Positions 37,362-47,350 are shown, counted from the stretch's first letter. The stretch: 64,000 bases of DNA from Endozoicomonas sp. SCSIO W0465 (GCF_023716865.1 NZ_CP092417.1:2396001-2460000), one strand, 5' to 3'. Notes: a model not told the origin generated them from the sequence alone. Numbers and translations: made by a program.

Positions 37362-38799
37362 GTAACTATTCAGCACTGAGCAAAGGCATATTACAGTAAT
37401 TCCGAACAGCTCTATGAAGTGATTGATATATGTCCATTCCCTGTTTTCTGGCAGACGACAAATAGCTGCGAATCCGTGCAAACATAGAACCACCGTCTGC
37501 ACTCCTGAAGCAGCCTGAGATTTTCTGCTTTAACTTGGCCATTCGAACATCCCGCTCACTGCCATTGTTATCGAAGGGAATGGTAAAATCTGACATGAAG
37601 CGCAGTGTCTCAGCCTTGAACTCAGTGAGTCGTTTGAAGAGATTGTAAGCTTTAGTATTCTTGACTTTCTTGCGCTTAAGCTCCTCTCGTTGCTTCTCCA
37701 TATAGACGACTTCTTTCATTAGAGCCCGCTGAAGCAACCGGTCATAAATCTTCTCGATTCGTTCACAGACAACACTTGGCATCTGTAGCATACCTATGGT
37801 CTTAAAGCCCTTGCAGTAATGCCAGGAAAGCCTCAGTAGCTTCATCAATCGCAACGCCAGTTGATTGCTGTCCCTATCAACAACACCCAAAAGCTCCCTC
37901 AGGTGATGGGCATTGCAAAGTACGTGAGTTGCCGCATATGCAAAATAGGATTTCCAATGATCATGAACCAGAACGCCTGCAAATGTTAGCAGTATGCCCA
38001 TCGTGTCCATGGCCTCACGACCTCGCTTTTCAGACAAGTAGTAGAGCGTCCATTGTTCATCCCGCATAACGTGTAGCCAGTGCGACACGCGCTTAAAAGG
38101 CAGGAAATGGTATTGGTTAAGATAGACGGCCATAGCCTGTGTGGCTGAGCCATATTGTGCGGCAGCGGTAACACCTTCCGGGAATTCAGCCTGATTCCGA
38201 CAACCACAAGTGCAGATTTTTACTTCAGCTCTATGGGCCGTTACTTCAAATTCACCCGGTCTCCCTGGTTCAAACACCTGTCGTTCAATATATTTGACCG
38301 GCTCACTATCAAGAAGAGACGCCTGACATTTATTGCATTCTTTAACCGGAAGGTACTCAATATAGTCAGGGATATCGACCTGTTTAAGACAAGTGCCCTG
38401 ATGCCCTTTCTTTCCACCGGCTTTATTACCAGAAGACTGTCTCAGACTTTCTAGGATTGGGTTTTTCATCCGATGGATCGGTACCTTTATCTGCGGAAAG
38501 GTCGTCAGAATGATCTGGAGAATTACTGTTTTTACAAGGTTTTTGATAACCATCAGACGATGGCGGCTTGCTGCTGTTTTGACTGTTCTTGCCAACCTTT
38601 TCTTCCAATTCTCGACATCGCTCTTCCAGACAGGCAACTCTCATCCGCAGCTCTGCATTCTCTTTCAAGAGAATCTCAGCCGACATAGTTGCGGGTAGTT
38701 CTGGAATCATGCTGGCGAATATTGTGGAAAAATGGTGCTTAAGAGGATGGTATAAAAATCAGAAAATTCCAGATTTATGTGGGGGTGCTGAACAGTTAC
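37362..38799 (-). mobile_element. IS66-family element, copy 4a, with 171-bp deletion
   Basis: Both IS termini are present but the body is 1,438 bp. A 171-bp in-frame deletion at 38083/38084 removes the transposase segment holding the first catalytic Asp (ADETGM). A single C inserted at 38451 shifts the frame (CTTTCTAGG against CTTTTAGG). The left flank ACTATATG has no matching partner on the right. The transposase is therefore dead in two independent ways. Confidence 0.92.
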
Positions 38800-38834
38800 A
38801 ATTCCAGATTTATGTGGGGGTGCTGAACAGTTAC
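38800..38834 (-). mobile_element. 35-bp IS66 end fragment, copy 4b
   Basis: The terminal 35 bp of IS66, ending GTGCTGAACAGTTAC, are repeated directly after the end of copy 4a. As at 1172/1173, an exact IS terminus abuts an internal IS66 position, here AATTCCAG. Confidence 0.88.
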
Positions 38835-39717
38835 AATACTCTCTATAAAATGAGTGTAAGTGCAGGCACTGTCGCCAATTTTGTGGCCAGAACCTATGAA
38901 AATCTGGCTTCTACTGAAGAGGTTATTCGTGACGCCTTGCGGGAATCGTCTGTTGCCGGAGCCGATGAAACGGGTATGCGGGCCGAGGGCTCTTTGCACT
39001 GGCTACACGTTATGCGGGATGAACAATGGACGCTCTACTACTTGTCTGAAAAGCGAGGTCGTGAGGCCATGGACACGATGGGCATACTGCTAACATTTGC
39101 AGGCGTTCTGGTTCATGATCATTGGAAATCCTATTTTGCATATGCGGCAACTCACGTACTTTGCAATGCCCATCACCTGAGGGAGCTTTTGGGTGTTGTT
39201 GATAGGGACAGCAATCAACTGGCGTTGCGATTGATGAAGCTACTGAGGCTTTCCTGGCATTACTGCAAGGGCTTTAAGACCATAGGTATGCTACAGATGC
39301 CAAGTGTTGTCTGTGAACGAATCGAGAAGATTTATGACCGGTTGCTTCAGCGGGCTCTAATGAAAGAAGTCGTCTATATGGAGAAGCAACGAGAGGAGCT
39401 TAAGCGCAAGAAAGTCAAGAATACTAAAGCTTACAATCTCTTCAAACGACTCACTGAGTTCAAGGCTGAGACACTGCGCTTCATGTCAGATTTTACCATT
39501 CCCTTCGATAACAATGGCAGTGAGCGGGATGTTCGAATGGCCAAGTTAAAGCAGAAAATCTCAGGCTGCTTCAGGAGTGCAGACGGTGGTTCTATGTTTG
39601 CACGGATTCGCAGCTATTTGTCGTCTGCCAGAAAACAGGGAATGGACATATATCAATCACTTCATAGAGCTGTTCGGAATTACTGTAATATGCCTTTGCT
39701 CAGTGCTGAATAGTTAC
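38835..39717 (+). mobile_element. IS66 C-terminal-half fragment, copy 4c (inverted)
   Basis: Here 883 bp run in the opposite orientation to copy 4a, from AATACTCTCTATAAAATGAG to the GCTGAATAGTTAC terminus. This encodes the transposase from about residue 211 to the stop in one frame, including the DDE residues but lacking the N-terminal binding region. Together, 4a and 4c have their like ends facing outward, so the locus is a large imperfect palindrome. Confidence 0.9.
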
Positions 39718-40160
39718 AAACGGATTAATGTTTGGTGAAGCCCTGGTCTTTTTTTACTACTGAGGCTGCAGACGGTTTTCTGCATTTACGAAAACAGGGA
39801 CTTCAACTCCATTCCAAAATGCGTTTTCTCAGCGCCCAGTTTAAAGCACTGTTTACTAATGAGCTATGGAAGAAAAATGCGGCTCAGGCCAATCGCATGA
39901 TGAGTCTGTTGGTTGCAGGGTTAAATGAGTGTCCGGATATTGAGCTGGTTTGTCCCGTGCAAACGAACCAGGCCTTTTTCTCAATCCCAACAGAGCTGGC
40001 CAGCCAGTTGCAAGCCGTCAAAGATTTTTACCAAAATGGACCGCAGCCCGGTGTGTATCGAATGGTCACGTCATTTGATACCACTGAAGAAGATGTTGAC
40101 TCTTTTGTTCAGGAAGCCAAAGCACTGAATAAACCGTGTCAAATAAACAGTATCGAATAA
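39718..40160 (+). pseudogene. threonine aldolase C-terminal remnant, frameshifted
   Basis: Right after the IS66 end the frame reads NGLMFGEALVFF, the sequence that follows the PLP-binding Lys in low-specificity L-threonine aldolases. A run of seven T (around 39749-39756) then shifts frame; with six T it would continue FFTTEAADGFLHLRKQG. From there 130 normal codons lead to the stop at 40160 (LQLHSKMRFLSAQF and onward). The N-terminal 200 or so residues, including the catalytic Lys, are missing. Confidence 0.85.
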
Positions 40161-40266
40161 CCTGATAAATGACATACTCCAGCAGGTGCAGTGATGCGTA
40201 CAAACCGCTATCATTGTCCTGCCTGTTTCTCAGGGTTGTTGCCCCCGCATCCGAAGGAGTTTTGCT

Positions 40267-41694
40267 TTGACTGTATCGACACAGCCAGAAACATCATGGA
40301 AAGAGCCCGGTTTTCTCCATGCGTTTATTACACTTGCTGCAATTATTGCCGTCATTAGCACTGGTCTTTTTATTCTGGAAACCAGTCTGCACAGTTTGAT
40401 TCTGGTTTCTCTGATGATTGCTTCCGTCAGCGCCTTTTCCCTTGGCTACGATTTCCGTGCCGTTCGGGATGCCATGAATTCCGGAATTACCGGAGCGCTG
40501 ACTGCAATTTATATTTTTATTCTGATCGGTGTACTGATTGCGGCCTTTATTCAAAGTGGTACGTTGGCAACATTGATTTACTATGGCATTGAATTTGTCA
40601 GTCCTGCGATTTTTCTCCCTGCCGGGCTCATTCTCTGTAGCCTGATGTCCCTTGCCACCGGTACCAGCTGGGGGACGGTTGGCACCATTGGGGTGGTTCT
40701 GATGGGGATCGGCACAACCATGGGGATACCGGCTCCTCTGGTTGCCGGTATGGTTATCTCCGGTGCCTGCTTTGGCGACAAAATGTCTCCGGTTTCGGAT
40801 ACCACCAACCTTGCCTCCATGACCTCAAAAGTTGATCTCTATGCTCATATTCGGGGCATGCTGTTTACTACCGGGCCCGCCTATATTCTTGCCTTGGTGG
40901 TATTCTCGCTGATGGGGTTGGATTATGCTGAAAATCAGTTACCCACTGAACAACTGTCAGCCATGCAGGTGGCTTTACAGGACACATTTACAATCAATGC
41001 ACTGACTCTGTTACCGCTGATCATTATGTTGGCTCTCAGTACGGCCCGTGTTGCAGCAGAACCAAGCATGATGATGGCATCTTCTGTTGCTGTGGTGATT
41101 GCTATCTTTATTCAGGATCAGAGTCTGACAACAGTTCTTGGCAGTCTTTATGGCGGCGGCAGTGTCCGTACCGGCCTGGAAAGTATGGATTCATTGCTTG
41201 GACGAGGTGGTATTACCTCGATGATGTGGACGCTTTCATTATCTCTCATGGCATTGGCATTGGGGGGTATCCTGGAGCGATGCCGTTTTTTGCGGGTGCT
41301 CATTCATACGGTTGTTACAAGAATAAAAAGAACATCGACTCTGGTTACCACTACCATTATTGCCTGCTTTACAGGGAATATGACTATGGGGGAAGCTTAC
41401 ATGTCAATCATATTGGGTGGTCAGCTATTTAGTGACGCCTATGATCAAAAGGGCGTAGATAGCCGTGTGCTTTCACGCTCTCTGGAAGAAGGGGCTACGC
41501 TTACAACAGCACTCATTCCATGGACTACCGGAGGAGCATTTTTTGCCTCGACCTTGGGCGTTGCAGTGATTGATTATGCGCCCTGGGCCCTTTTAAACTG
41601 GCTCAGTCCGGTTTTTGCTATGGTATTTGCCGTTATGGGCTTTGGCCTGTTCGGCAAAGATCAAAATCTTCAACAAACCAGTCCGGCTGTTTGA
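40267..41694 (+). CDS. NhaC-family Na+/H+ antiporter
   Basis: This 475-aa membrane protein has about 11-12 hydrophobic segments. Family hallmarks are TGTSWGTVGTIG (about residues 136-147), GDKMSPVSDTTNLAS (about 175-189) and a second TGG near the end (PWTTGGAFFAS). It exchanges sodium for protons, useful in a marine or host setting. Start is TTG at 40267, chosen because GAAGGAG lies 7 nt upstream and no ATG fits. A long hairpin follows the stop. Confidence 0.92.
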   Translation: MTVSTQPETSWKEPGFLHAFITLAAIIAVISTGLFILETSLHSLILVSLMIASVSAFSLGYDFRAVRDAMNSGITGALTAIYIFILIGVLIAAFIQSGTLATLIYYGIEFVSPAIFLPAGLILCSLMSLATGTSWGTVGTIGVVLMGIGTTMGIPAPLVAGMVISGACFGDKMSPVSDTTNLASMTSKVDLYAHIRGMLFTTGPAYILALVVFSLMGLDYAENQLPTEQLSAMQVALQDTFTINALTLLPLIIMLALSTARVAAEPSMMMASSVAVVIAIFIQDQSLTTVLGSLYGGGSVRTGLESMDSLLGRGGITSMMWTLSLSLMALALGGILERCRFLRVLIHTVVTRIKRTSTLVTTTIIACFTGNMTMGEAYMSIILGGQLFSDAYDQKGVDSRVLSRSLEEGATLTTALIPWTTGGAFFASTLGVAVIDYAPWALLNWLSPVFAMVFAVMGFGLFGKDQNLQQTSPAV

Positions 41695-41698
41695 TGCT

Positions 41699-41764
41699 AT
41701 AAGGGAAGTGTTAATTGGAATGACGATTCCGGATGAACATCACCTCTGTTATCACTTCCCTTAT
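41699..41764. terminator. putative intrinsic terminator after nhaC-like gene
   Basis: ATAAGGGAAGTG (41699-41710) pairs perfectly with CACTTCCCTTAT (41753-41764), enclosing a 42-nt loop with its own GGAAT/ATTCC stem, and is followed by TTATATAT. It lies between convergent genes and could serve both. Confidence 0.6.
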
Positions 41765-41777
41765 TTATATATCAGAA

Positions 41778-42851
41778 TTATTTCGGAAGATAGTTACTGA
41801 ATTCGGCTATTGACGGTATTTTTACCTCACCCTCAGCATTAACTGATAATATAGGGTAAAGCTCAGTCAGCTTCCGAACCTCCCTTTCAATTGCTCCCAT
41901 TTTGTGGGTGTTTGATACCTTTTCTGTGGCTATATTTTCGTACTCCTGCTCGATAGGCCCTGGCAAGGGCAATAGAACAGGCTTCCAGGGGAATTTGCGA
42001 AGAATAGACTTTACATTATTCAGTTCCCTTTCGGTAAGATGGGGAATTAACTTTTTTATCAAATTATTTTGGGCTCGCAGAGAATAGTTACCATTACGAA
42101 TAAAACTGCTGACATCCCTACCTAACTGAAAGTCACCCTGGCGTCTTAAACCGCTCACCGCCTCTTCATAAGAGGGCAACCTGTCAGGATCTTTCAGTTG
42201 ATCAAACACCGCATTCAGATAACCATCCAGCTCACCCGCCACGTTACTTGCTGTGCGATTATAAGCTTCCATGTTTTGCTTAAACACTGTCTCTGCTTTT
42301 CTCTGGCTTTCTTCCTTTTCAAGAAGCATGGATCTCTTTTTGGCCTTCAACAATGCATTGTTATTTTCTATTGCCCTTTTGTAGTACTGAATAGCTTTAT
42401 AGTTACTCTCCATCTTAAAAATAAGCCCGTGCATGATGGGTCTAATAGCTCCTTCTGTCCGGGGTTTCAATCCTTCTTGATAAAATAAATTAACCAGGGC
42501 TAAGCCCCCGGCAGCCCCAACAGCAGCACCAATTGCTACCGGAGCTATTGGGTTGTTCAGAAAAAAACTGTCTGCATGTTGTACAACGCGCTCAATGAGG
42601 GATGTTCCACGGTCAGCAATCGTGGACAATTGTGGTGCTAAATTCAGCATGGCGACAGCACCGGCAGCAGAAAATCCTGCGATGGTCATTGCGGTGTTGC
42701 CAAGTTTGTAACGCGTACCACTTTCCGGATCGTAGTAATAAAATAATTTTTGCAATTTGCTGCTAATGCTGCTTTCCTGCTGAACATCCTGTATGCCTGC
42801 AGAATTAGCAATTTGCACTGGATTATGACCTGAAATACCATTAGTTTGCAT
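41778..42851 (-). CDS. unknown protein with two hydrophobic segments and coiled coil
   Basis: I recognise no family for this 357-aa protein. There are two Gly/Ala-rich hydrophobic stretches (residues about 52-72 and 98-123), then a Lys/Glu/Asn-rich helical region with coiled-coil character (about 150-215). A segment with DRLPSYEEAV (near residue 225) resembles LPxY/PPxY motifs that bind eukaryotic WW domains. The N-terminus (MQTNGISGHNPVQIANS) is polar and disordered, without a signal peptide. The architecture, two membrane hairpins plus coiled coil, is reminiscent of secreted translocators or inclusion-type effectors, but that is inference. Confidence 0.6.
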   Translation of the reverse strand: MQTNGISGHNPVQIANSAGIQDVQQESSISSKLQKLFYYYDPESGTRYKLGNTAMTIAGFSAAGAVAMLNLAPQLSTIADRGTSLIERVVQHADSFFLNNPIAPVAIGAAVGAAGGLALVNLFYQEGLKPRTEGAIRPIMHGLIFKMESNYKAIQYYKRAIENNNALLKAKKRSMLLEKEESQRKAETVFKQNMEAYNRTASNVAGELDGYLNAVFDQLKDPDRLPSYEEAVSGLRRQGDFQLGRDVSSFIRNGNYSLRAQNNLIKKLIPHLTERELNNVKSILRKFPWKPVLLPLPGPIEQEYENIATEKVSNTHKMGAIEREVRKLTELYPILSVNAEGEVKIPSIAEFSNYLPK

Positions 42852-42899
42852 GCTACCACCCTAACATTAAAGTATTTATTACTTTTGACCTGCTCCTAA

Positions 42900-44213
42900 T
42901 TAAAAAGTTTCACTATCTCTTTTTAAATGAACATTTGGCCAGTTAATAAACAGGGCGATCAAGCTGACGGCTGCAATGAGTGAAAGATAAATAGCCGGAC
43001 CCGACGTATTATTTGAGTATTTAGCCATTAGTGTTGATATAAAAGGGGCAATGCCCCCAAAAATTGCAAATCCTATGTTGTAACAGGTAGCAACGCCTGT
43101 ATAACGAACTTCCGTGGGAAAAAAACTGATCAACAGTGGCGGAAGCGCCCCCGATGCGGCAGCTGCCAGAAGGCCACAGATCAACAGGATCTTATTGAGC
43201 TCGGCGGCTGGTGAAGAGAAATAATGAAACGCTGGCCAGGAGACAGTAGCAATAACAACCGCCATAATGCCAAAAATCAGTTTGTGATTCATCAGATCGG
43301 ATAGCATCCCGAATATCAGACAAAGTGGCGATAACATCAGAAATGCCAGGGCGGTTTGCCAGGCGACCGCTTCCCGGGGAAAACCAAGCAGTGAATAAAG
43401 ATAACCCGGCATGTAAATGCTGTAGATAGTCACGGTTGCTCCACACAGACCAATGGTCATGAATCCGCAGATAACTCCCCGGGTATGTTGTTTGAAAAGG
43501 AGAACAATTGGTATGGAGGCCTGCGCCTTGGTCTGGTCAAGTGCTTCAAATAAGCCAGATTCCGAGAAGTGTTTGCGGATGTGATAGCTGATGATTCCCA
43601 GAAATCCTCCGATCCAGAAAGGGACTCGCCAGCCCCAGTCCTTCATATCTTCTGCCGACAGGTGCATTTCAAGCATGCCGTGAACGAATGTTCCGAACGA
43701 TATGCCAATCATCATAGCCAGAAACAGAATGCCGATCACCAACCCACGCCTTTCCGGCGTAGTTTCACTCAGATAGGTGATCGCTCCCGGAATTTCTCCA
43801 CCCAGGGAGAATCCCTGGAGTAGCCGTAAGGTGATCAGAGTGATGGGTGCTGCTGCACCGATACTGTTCCATCCGGGAAGACACCCCATCAATGCGGTGG
43901 TTACCGCCATCAAAAAGATGGAAAAGGTAAACGTCTTCTTACGGCCATAGCGGTCCCCAAAGTGCCCAAAAACAAAACCACCCAGAGGACGAGTCAGATA
44001 ACCAATGGCAAACGAAGCCAACGCATTGAGTAATGAAGTGACAGGGTCTTCTGCAGGAAAAAAGTTCTCGGCAATATAGCTGGCCATCAAGCCATATATC
44101 AGGAAATCATAAATCTCCAGCATTCCCCCCAGTGATACGGAAGATGCCAACTTGTATTGGCTGGAAGATGCTGTAATGCACCGTTTGGATGGTTTGGGCG
44201 TTGTTTGAGTCAT
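42900..44213 (-). CDS. MFS transporter, metabolite:H+ symporter (MHS) family
   Basis: The protein is 437 aa with twelve predicted membrane segments. The MFS signature GHFGDRYGRKKTF (about residue 84) and LRLLQGFSLGGEIPGAITYLSE (in two parts) are characteristic of the ProP/citrate/shikimate MHS subgroup, which imports organic acids or osmolytes with protons. The substrate cannot be told from the sequence. No regulator is adjacent. Confidence 0.88.
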   Translation of the reverse strand: MTQTTPKPSKRCITASSSQYKLASSVSLGGMLEIYDFLIYGLMASYIAENFFPAEDPVTSLLNALASFAIGYLTRPLGGFVFGHFGDRYGRKKTFTFSIFLMAVTTALMGCLPGWNSIGAAAPITLITLRLLQGFSLGGEIPGAITYLSETTPERRGLVIGILFLAMMIGISFGTFVHGMLEMHLSAEDMKDWGWRVPFWIGGFLGIISYHIRKHFSESGLFEALDQTKAQASIPIVLLFKQHTRGVICGFMTIGLCGATVTIYSIYMPGYLYSLLGFPREAVAWQTALAFLMLSPLCLIFGMLSDLMNHKLIFGIMAVVIATVSWPAFHYFSSPAAELNKILLICGLLAAAASGALPPLLISFFPTEVRYTGVATCYNIGFAIFGGIAPFISTLMAKYSNNTSGPAIYLSLIAAVSLIALFINWPNVHLKRDSETF

Positions 44214-44526
44214 CAGTCAGATAGAAAGTGGGTTGGAGAAACGCGCAGTTCTTCATAGCATTGGCTAACGGGTCTATAGACGTAATGGTGTGATCATCAA
44301 CGTTCCAGAAAAGAAGACCTGAATCGGGTTTGGCATACCGACTAAGAATAGCCCCATTTTGCTGAGCTGTTGCCGACTGTCGCAAAAGGTTAGTCTGGTG
44401 CCCTTGGTGATGTTCAGGGTTTATGAAGAAGCGAATCGGATGATGGAGCGACTAAACTGGTAATCAGGGTCGAACCATAGACTTGGACGGACAAACCTGA
44501 GCGTTAATGAAATCCAGGGAGGATTT
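44214..44526. other. spacer without a supported gene
   Basis: About 310 bp between divergent genes. A minus-strand frame reaching 44385 overlaps the transporter start and has no recognisable family, so it is not called. The right end holds AGGGAGGA, the ribosome site of the phosphatase gene. Confidence 0.5.
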
Positions 44527-45192
44527 ATGTTTTACCAGCATTTCCGTCAGAATGAAGTTGGCCGTGATTTTGTTATTGGCGATTTGCATGGAATGTACGA
44601 TCTCCTGATGTCCTTACTGGCCAACGCCGACTTTGACAGGAAAAAGGATCGTTGTTTCAGTTGTGGCGATCTGATTGATCGTGGGCCGGATTCAGAAAAG
44701 TGCCTCTCTCTCATGGATGAACCATGGTTCCACTGTGTTCGTGGCAATCATGAGCAGTGCATGATTGATACGGTAAGGCACCCATCCTCTCATGAGATGG
44801 CTAAATGGATACTTTGTGGCGGTGATTGGCATTTGCAGGTTTCATCAGAAAGAATGAACCGATATGCCGCCAAAGCCTCTGAGCAGCCGGTTTTGATCTC
44901 GGTTGATCTTTCTGGCGACAGGCAGGTGGCCATTTGCCATGCAGAGTACCCGTTGCCGGTTTGGAATCCGGGGAAAATTGCATCTGACCCGAATCTGATA
45001 TGGGCGATGCAGTGGTCCAGGTCCAGGATTCAAAGTGGTGATCAGTCAGTAGTTGCAGGCATTGATCACATCTTCTGTGGTCATACCATTGTTGATCAGA
45101 CAGTCACTCTGGGAAATACGCACTTTATTGATACGGGCGGATTTGAGAGCAACCGTCTGACGCTGATATGCCTCAGCGACCTTGCTGAGTGA
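44527..45192 (+). CDS. PPP-family serine/threonine protein phosphatase (PrpA-like)
   Basis: The protein is 221 aa with the complete metallophosphatase signature: GDLHG (residues 18-22), GDLIDRGPD (near 47), GNHE (about 74), HAEYP (near 139) and GHT (about 188). E. coli PphA/PrpA, of similar length, acts in misfolded-protein and heat-shock signalling. It is a bacterial PPP enzyme and probably dephosphorylates proteins or diadenosine nucleotides. A strong AGGGAGGA precedes the start. Confidence 0.9.
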   Translation: MFYQHFRQNEVGRDFVIGDLHGMYDLLMSLLANADFDRKKDRCFSCGDLIDRGPDSEKCLSLMDEPWFHCVRGNHEQCMIDTVRHPSSHEMAKWILCGGDWHLQVSSERMNRYAAKASEQPVLISVDLSGDRQVAICHAEYPLPVWNPGKIASDPNLIWAMQWSRSRIQSGDQSVVAGIDHIFCGHTIVDQTVTLGNTHFIDTGGFESNRLTLICLSDLAE

Positions 45193-45202
45193 GCGGGTGA
45201 TT

Positions 45203-45871
45203 TTAGTGCCATTCGACAACAGATTTCTGCCGATGGCGGGTTTTTGGGTAAGGCTCGTTTTCCCGGTAACCAAAGGCGACCATCACGCTGACACCAAACT
45301 CACTGCTATCCAGCAGGCCTTCCTGTTCCATCACTGGCTCCAGCTTGTCACGGTTGAAACCTTCAATCGGGCAGGAGTCAATGCCAATCTGGGCGGCTAC
45401 GCTCATCATATTGCCGAGGGCGATATACGTCTGTTTACAGGCCCAGTCAAACATGGCCCTGGGGGATTCGGTCAACCGGAAGTCGCTGTTCTGAAAGTCA
45501 CGGTAGAATTCACTGATCATATCCACGACATCTTCGGGCAGCTGTTTCACATTACGCATATGGTCCAGGATATACTCAGACTCATAATGCATGCTGTTTT
45601 CCTTGCGGGCCAGAATGATGACAAAATGACTGGCAGTTGGTAACTGTCCCTGGGCTCCCCAGCTGACGGTTTTGATCTTTTCCCTAAGATCCGGGTTCTG
45701 GATCACCAGAAACTTCCAGGGTTCAAAGCCAAATGAACTGGGAGAGAGACGTCCGGCATCCAGAATAAAATCGAAATCCTCATCGGGTATTTTTCGGCTT
45801 GCATCAAAGCTTTTGCAGGCGTGGCGGAAGTTAAAAGCGTCCAGAATTTGTTTACGCAGGGCAGTGTTCAT
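45203..45871 (-). CDS. NAD(P)H-dependent nitroreductase, NfsB-like
   Basis: The protein is 222 aa, FMN-dependent nitroreductase fold. It begins FNFRHACKSFD, has the LSPSSFGFEPWKFLVI FMN-binding block (about residues 42-57), the QTYIALGNMMSVAAQIGIDS helix and a C-terminal basic segment. It reduces nitroaromatics or quinones; the physiological substrate is unknown. It converges with the phosphatase gene, 10 bp apart. Confidence 0.9.
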   Translation of the reverse strand: MNTALRKQILDAFNFRHACKSFDASRKIPDEDFDFILDAGRLSPSSFGFEPWKFLVIQNPDLREKIKTVSWGAQGQLPTASHFVIILARKENSMHYESEYILDHMRNVKQLPEDVVDMISEFYRDFQNSDFRLTESPRAMFDWACKQTYIALGNMMSVAAQIGIDSCPIEGFNRDKLEPVMEQEGLLDSSEFGVSVMVAFGYRENEPYPKTRHRQKSVVEWH

Positions 45872-45993
45872 TGCTCAGACCCTATACAACAGTAGTCAAA
45901 GACTACATTCTATTGATATCAGGATAAAATAGGAAGAAAGCATAAAAATGATAGACAGTATTGAATTATATTTAAGCAGGCAGGAATTAATTC

Positions 45994-46482
45994 ATGCAAA
46001 CATTGCAGGATATTGACTGGAGCTCCTGGCAGGCCAAAGACCCTGCCACGCTGACGTTTATTATCAACGATGGGCAAGTGCTGCTGATTCGTAAAAAGCG
46101 TGGACTGGGGGCCGGGAAAATCAATGGACCCGGTGGGCGACTTGAGCCGGGTGAAACCCTGCTGGAGTGTGCAATCCGCGAAGTCCAGGAGGAACTGTGC
46201 ATCACTCCGGTGAATCCGGAGTTCTGTGGAGAGAGTCTTTTCCAGTTCACGGATGGCTACTCCATGCATGTCCACACCTATGTGGCAAGAGATTTCATCG
46301 GCACACCGGAAGAGACTGATGAGGCCATACCGTTATGGTTTGCCCTTGACCAGATACCCTATGATGAGATGTGGGCAGACGACATTATCTGGATACCAGA
46401 GATGTTGAAGGGGAACAGGTTTAAAGGACACTATCTGTTCGATGGAGACCGAATGCTGGATCACCACCTGGAAATTGGTTGA
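45994..46482 (+). CDS. Nudix hydrolase, MutT/MTH1-like
   Basis: This 162-aa protein has a full Nudix box GGRLEPGETLLECAIREV followed by QEELCI (about residues 48-71). Flanking features, including NDGQVLLIRKKRGLGAGKING and the C-terminal DDIIWIPEMLKGNRFKGHY, resemble 8-oxo-dGTP-cleaving MTH1-type enzymes. It likely sanitises oxidised purine nucleotides. It is divergent from the nitroreductase gene. Confidence 0.9.
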   Translation: MQTLQDIDWSSWQAKDPATLTFIINDGQVLLIRKKRGLGAGKINGPGGRLEPGETLLECAIREVQEELCITPVNPEFCGESLFQFTDGYSMHVHTYVARDFIGTPEETDEAIPLWFALDQIPYDEMWADDIIWIPEMLKGNRFKGHYLFDGDRMLDHHLEIG

Positions 46483-46534
46483 AAAAATAAAAGATGGGCT
46501 GGAAATAGCTGGAATATAGAAAGGCGCATAAAGA

Positions 46535-47350
46535 TCAAATTCTAAATAGCGAACGACAGTTATGAGAGGTGGCTTGTGCCACCTCCATAAAAGAGATACC
46601 TCTCAGTTCTGCCAGACACTCAGCAACGAGCTTCACCCTTCCCGGTTCATTCCTTTGTCCCTGATAACCGTTCAATGGCATATCCGGAGCGTCTGTCTCA
46701 AGCACAATGCTGTTAATTGGTAGAGTAGCTGCCAAGTGTCGTGTTTTACTGGCCCTTGGGTAGGTAATACCGCCACCAAATCCCAGTTTAAAGTCCAGTT
46801 TCAGATACTCCATAGCTTGTTGCTCACTGCCTGAAAAGGCATGAATTATCCCGGCTCTCTCTGGTTTCCATCGTCGAAGTACTTGCAAAATATCATCGTG
46901 GCTTTTCCGGCTATGAATAATCAGCGGCATTTTATGCAGGCAGGCCAGCTCGACATGACCAGTAAACAGCGCCAATTGTTTATCCCTTACCTGAGCAGCG
47001 GTGTTATGGTCAAAAAAATCCAGCCCGGTTTCACCTATGGCAACCACCCTGGCAGAACGTTGTTCAAGCAACTTATCCAAGACTTCCAGATACTCGGGCT
47101 TGTGTTCTGAAATAAACCAGGGATGAAGACCAAGGGCCATCACGATATCCACCGGGTTCTCTTTAGAAGGCACTTCTGATTCATGGATTAGTGGGAGCCA
47201 TTCCTGTTGTTTTGTGGCAGGAATACAAATGTGACTGATGCCTGACTTTTTTGCCCGGTTCAGTACCTGTGCCCGGTCACCATCAAAATCCGAAAAATTA
47301 AGATGGCAATGACTGTCAAATAGGGGCAGCTGAACGTTCGCTTGCACCAC
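46535..47350 (-). CDS. TatD-family metal-dependent hydrolase
   Basis: This 271-aa TIM-barrel protein has the TatD metal ligands: DSHCHLN (residues 12-18), IGETGLDFF with Glu near 99, IHSRKSHDD, IHAFSGS and ETDAPDMP near the end. Members are 3'-5' exonucleases or deoxyribonucleases with roles in DNA repair. It is complete and stands alone, converging with the Nudix gene. Confidence 0.93.
   Translation of the reverse strand: MVQANVQLPLFDSHCHLNFSDFDGDRAQVLNRAKKSGISHICIPATKQQEWLPLIHESEVPSKENPVDIVMALGLHPWFISEHKPEYLEVLDKLLEQRSARVVAIGETGLDFFDHNTAAQVRDKQLALFTGHVELACLHKMPLIIHSRKSHDDILQVLRRWKPERAGIIHAFSGSEQQAMEYLKLDFKLGFGGGITYPRASKTRHLAATLPINSIVLETDAPDMPLNGYQGQRNEPGRVKLVAECLAELRGISFMEVAQATSHNCRSLFRI

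Noticed and set aside
44107..44385. 92-codon minus-strand frame upstream of the MHS transporter
   Set aside because: It overlaps the transporter start in another frame and shows no recognisable motif.
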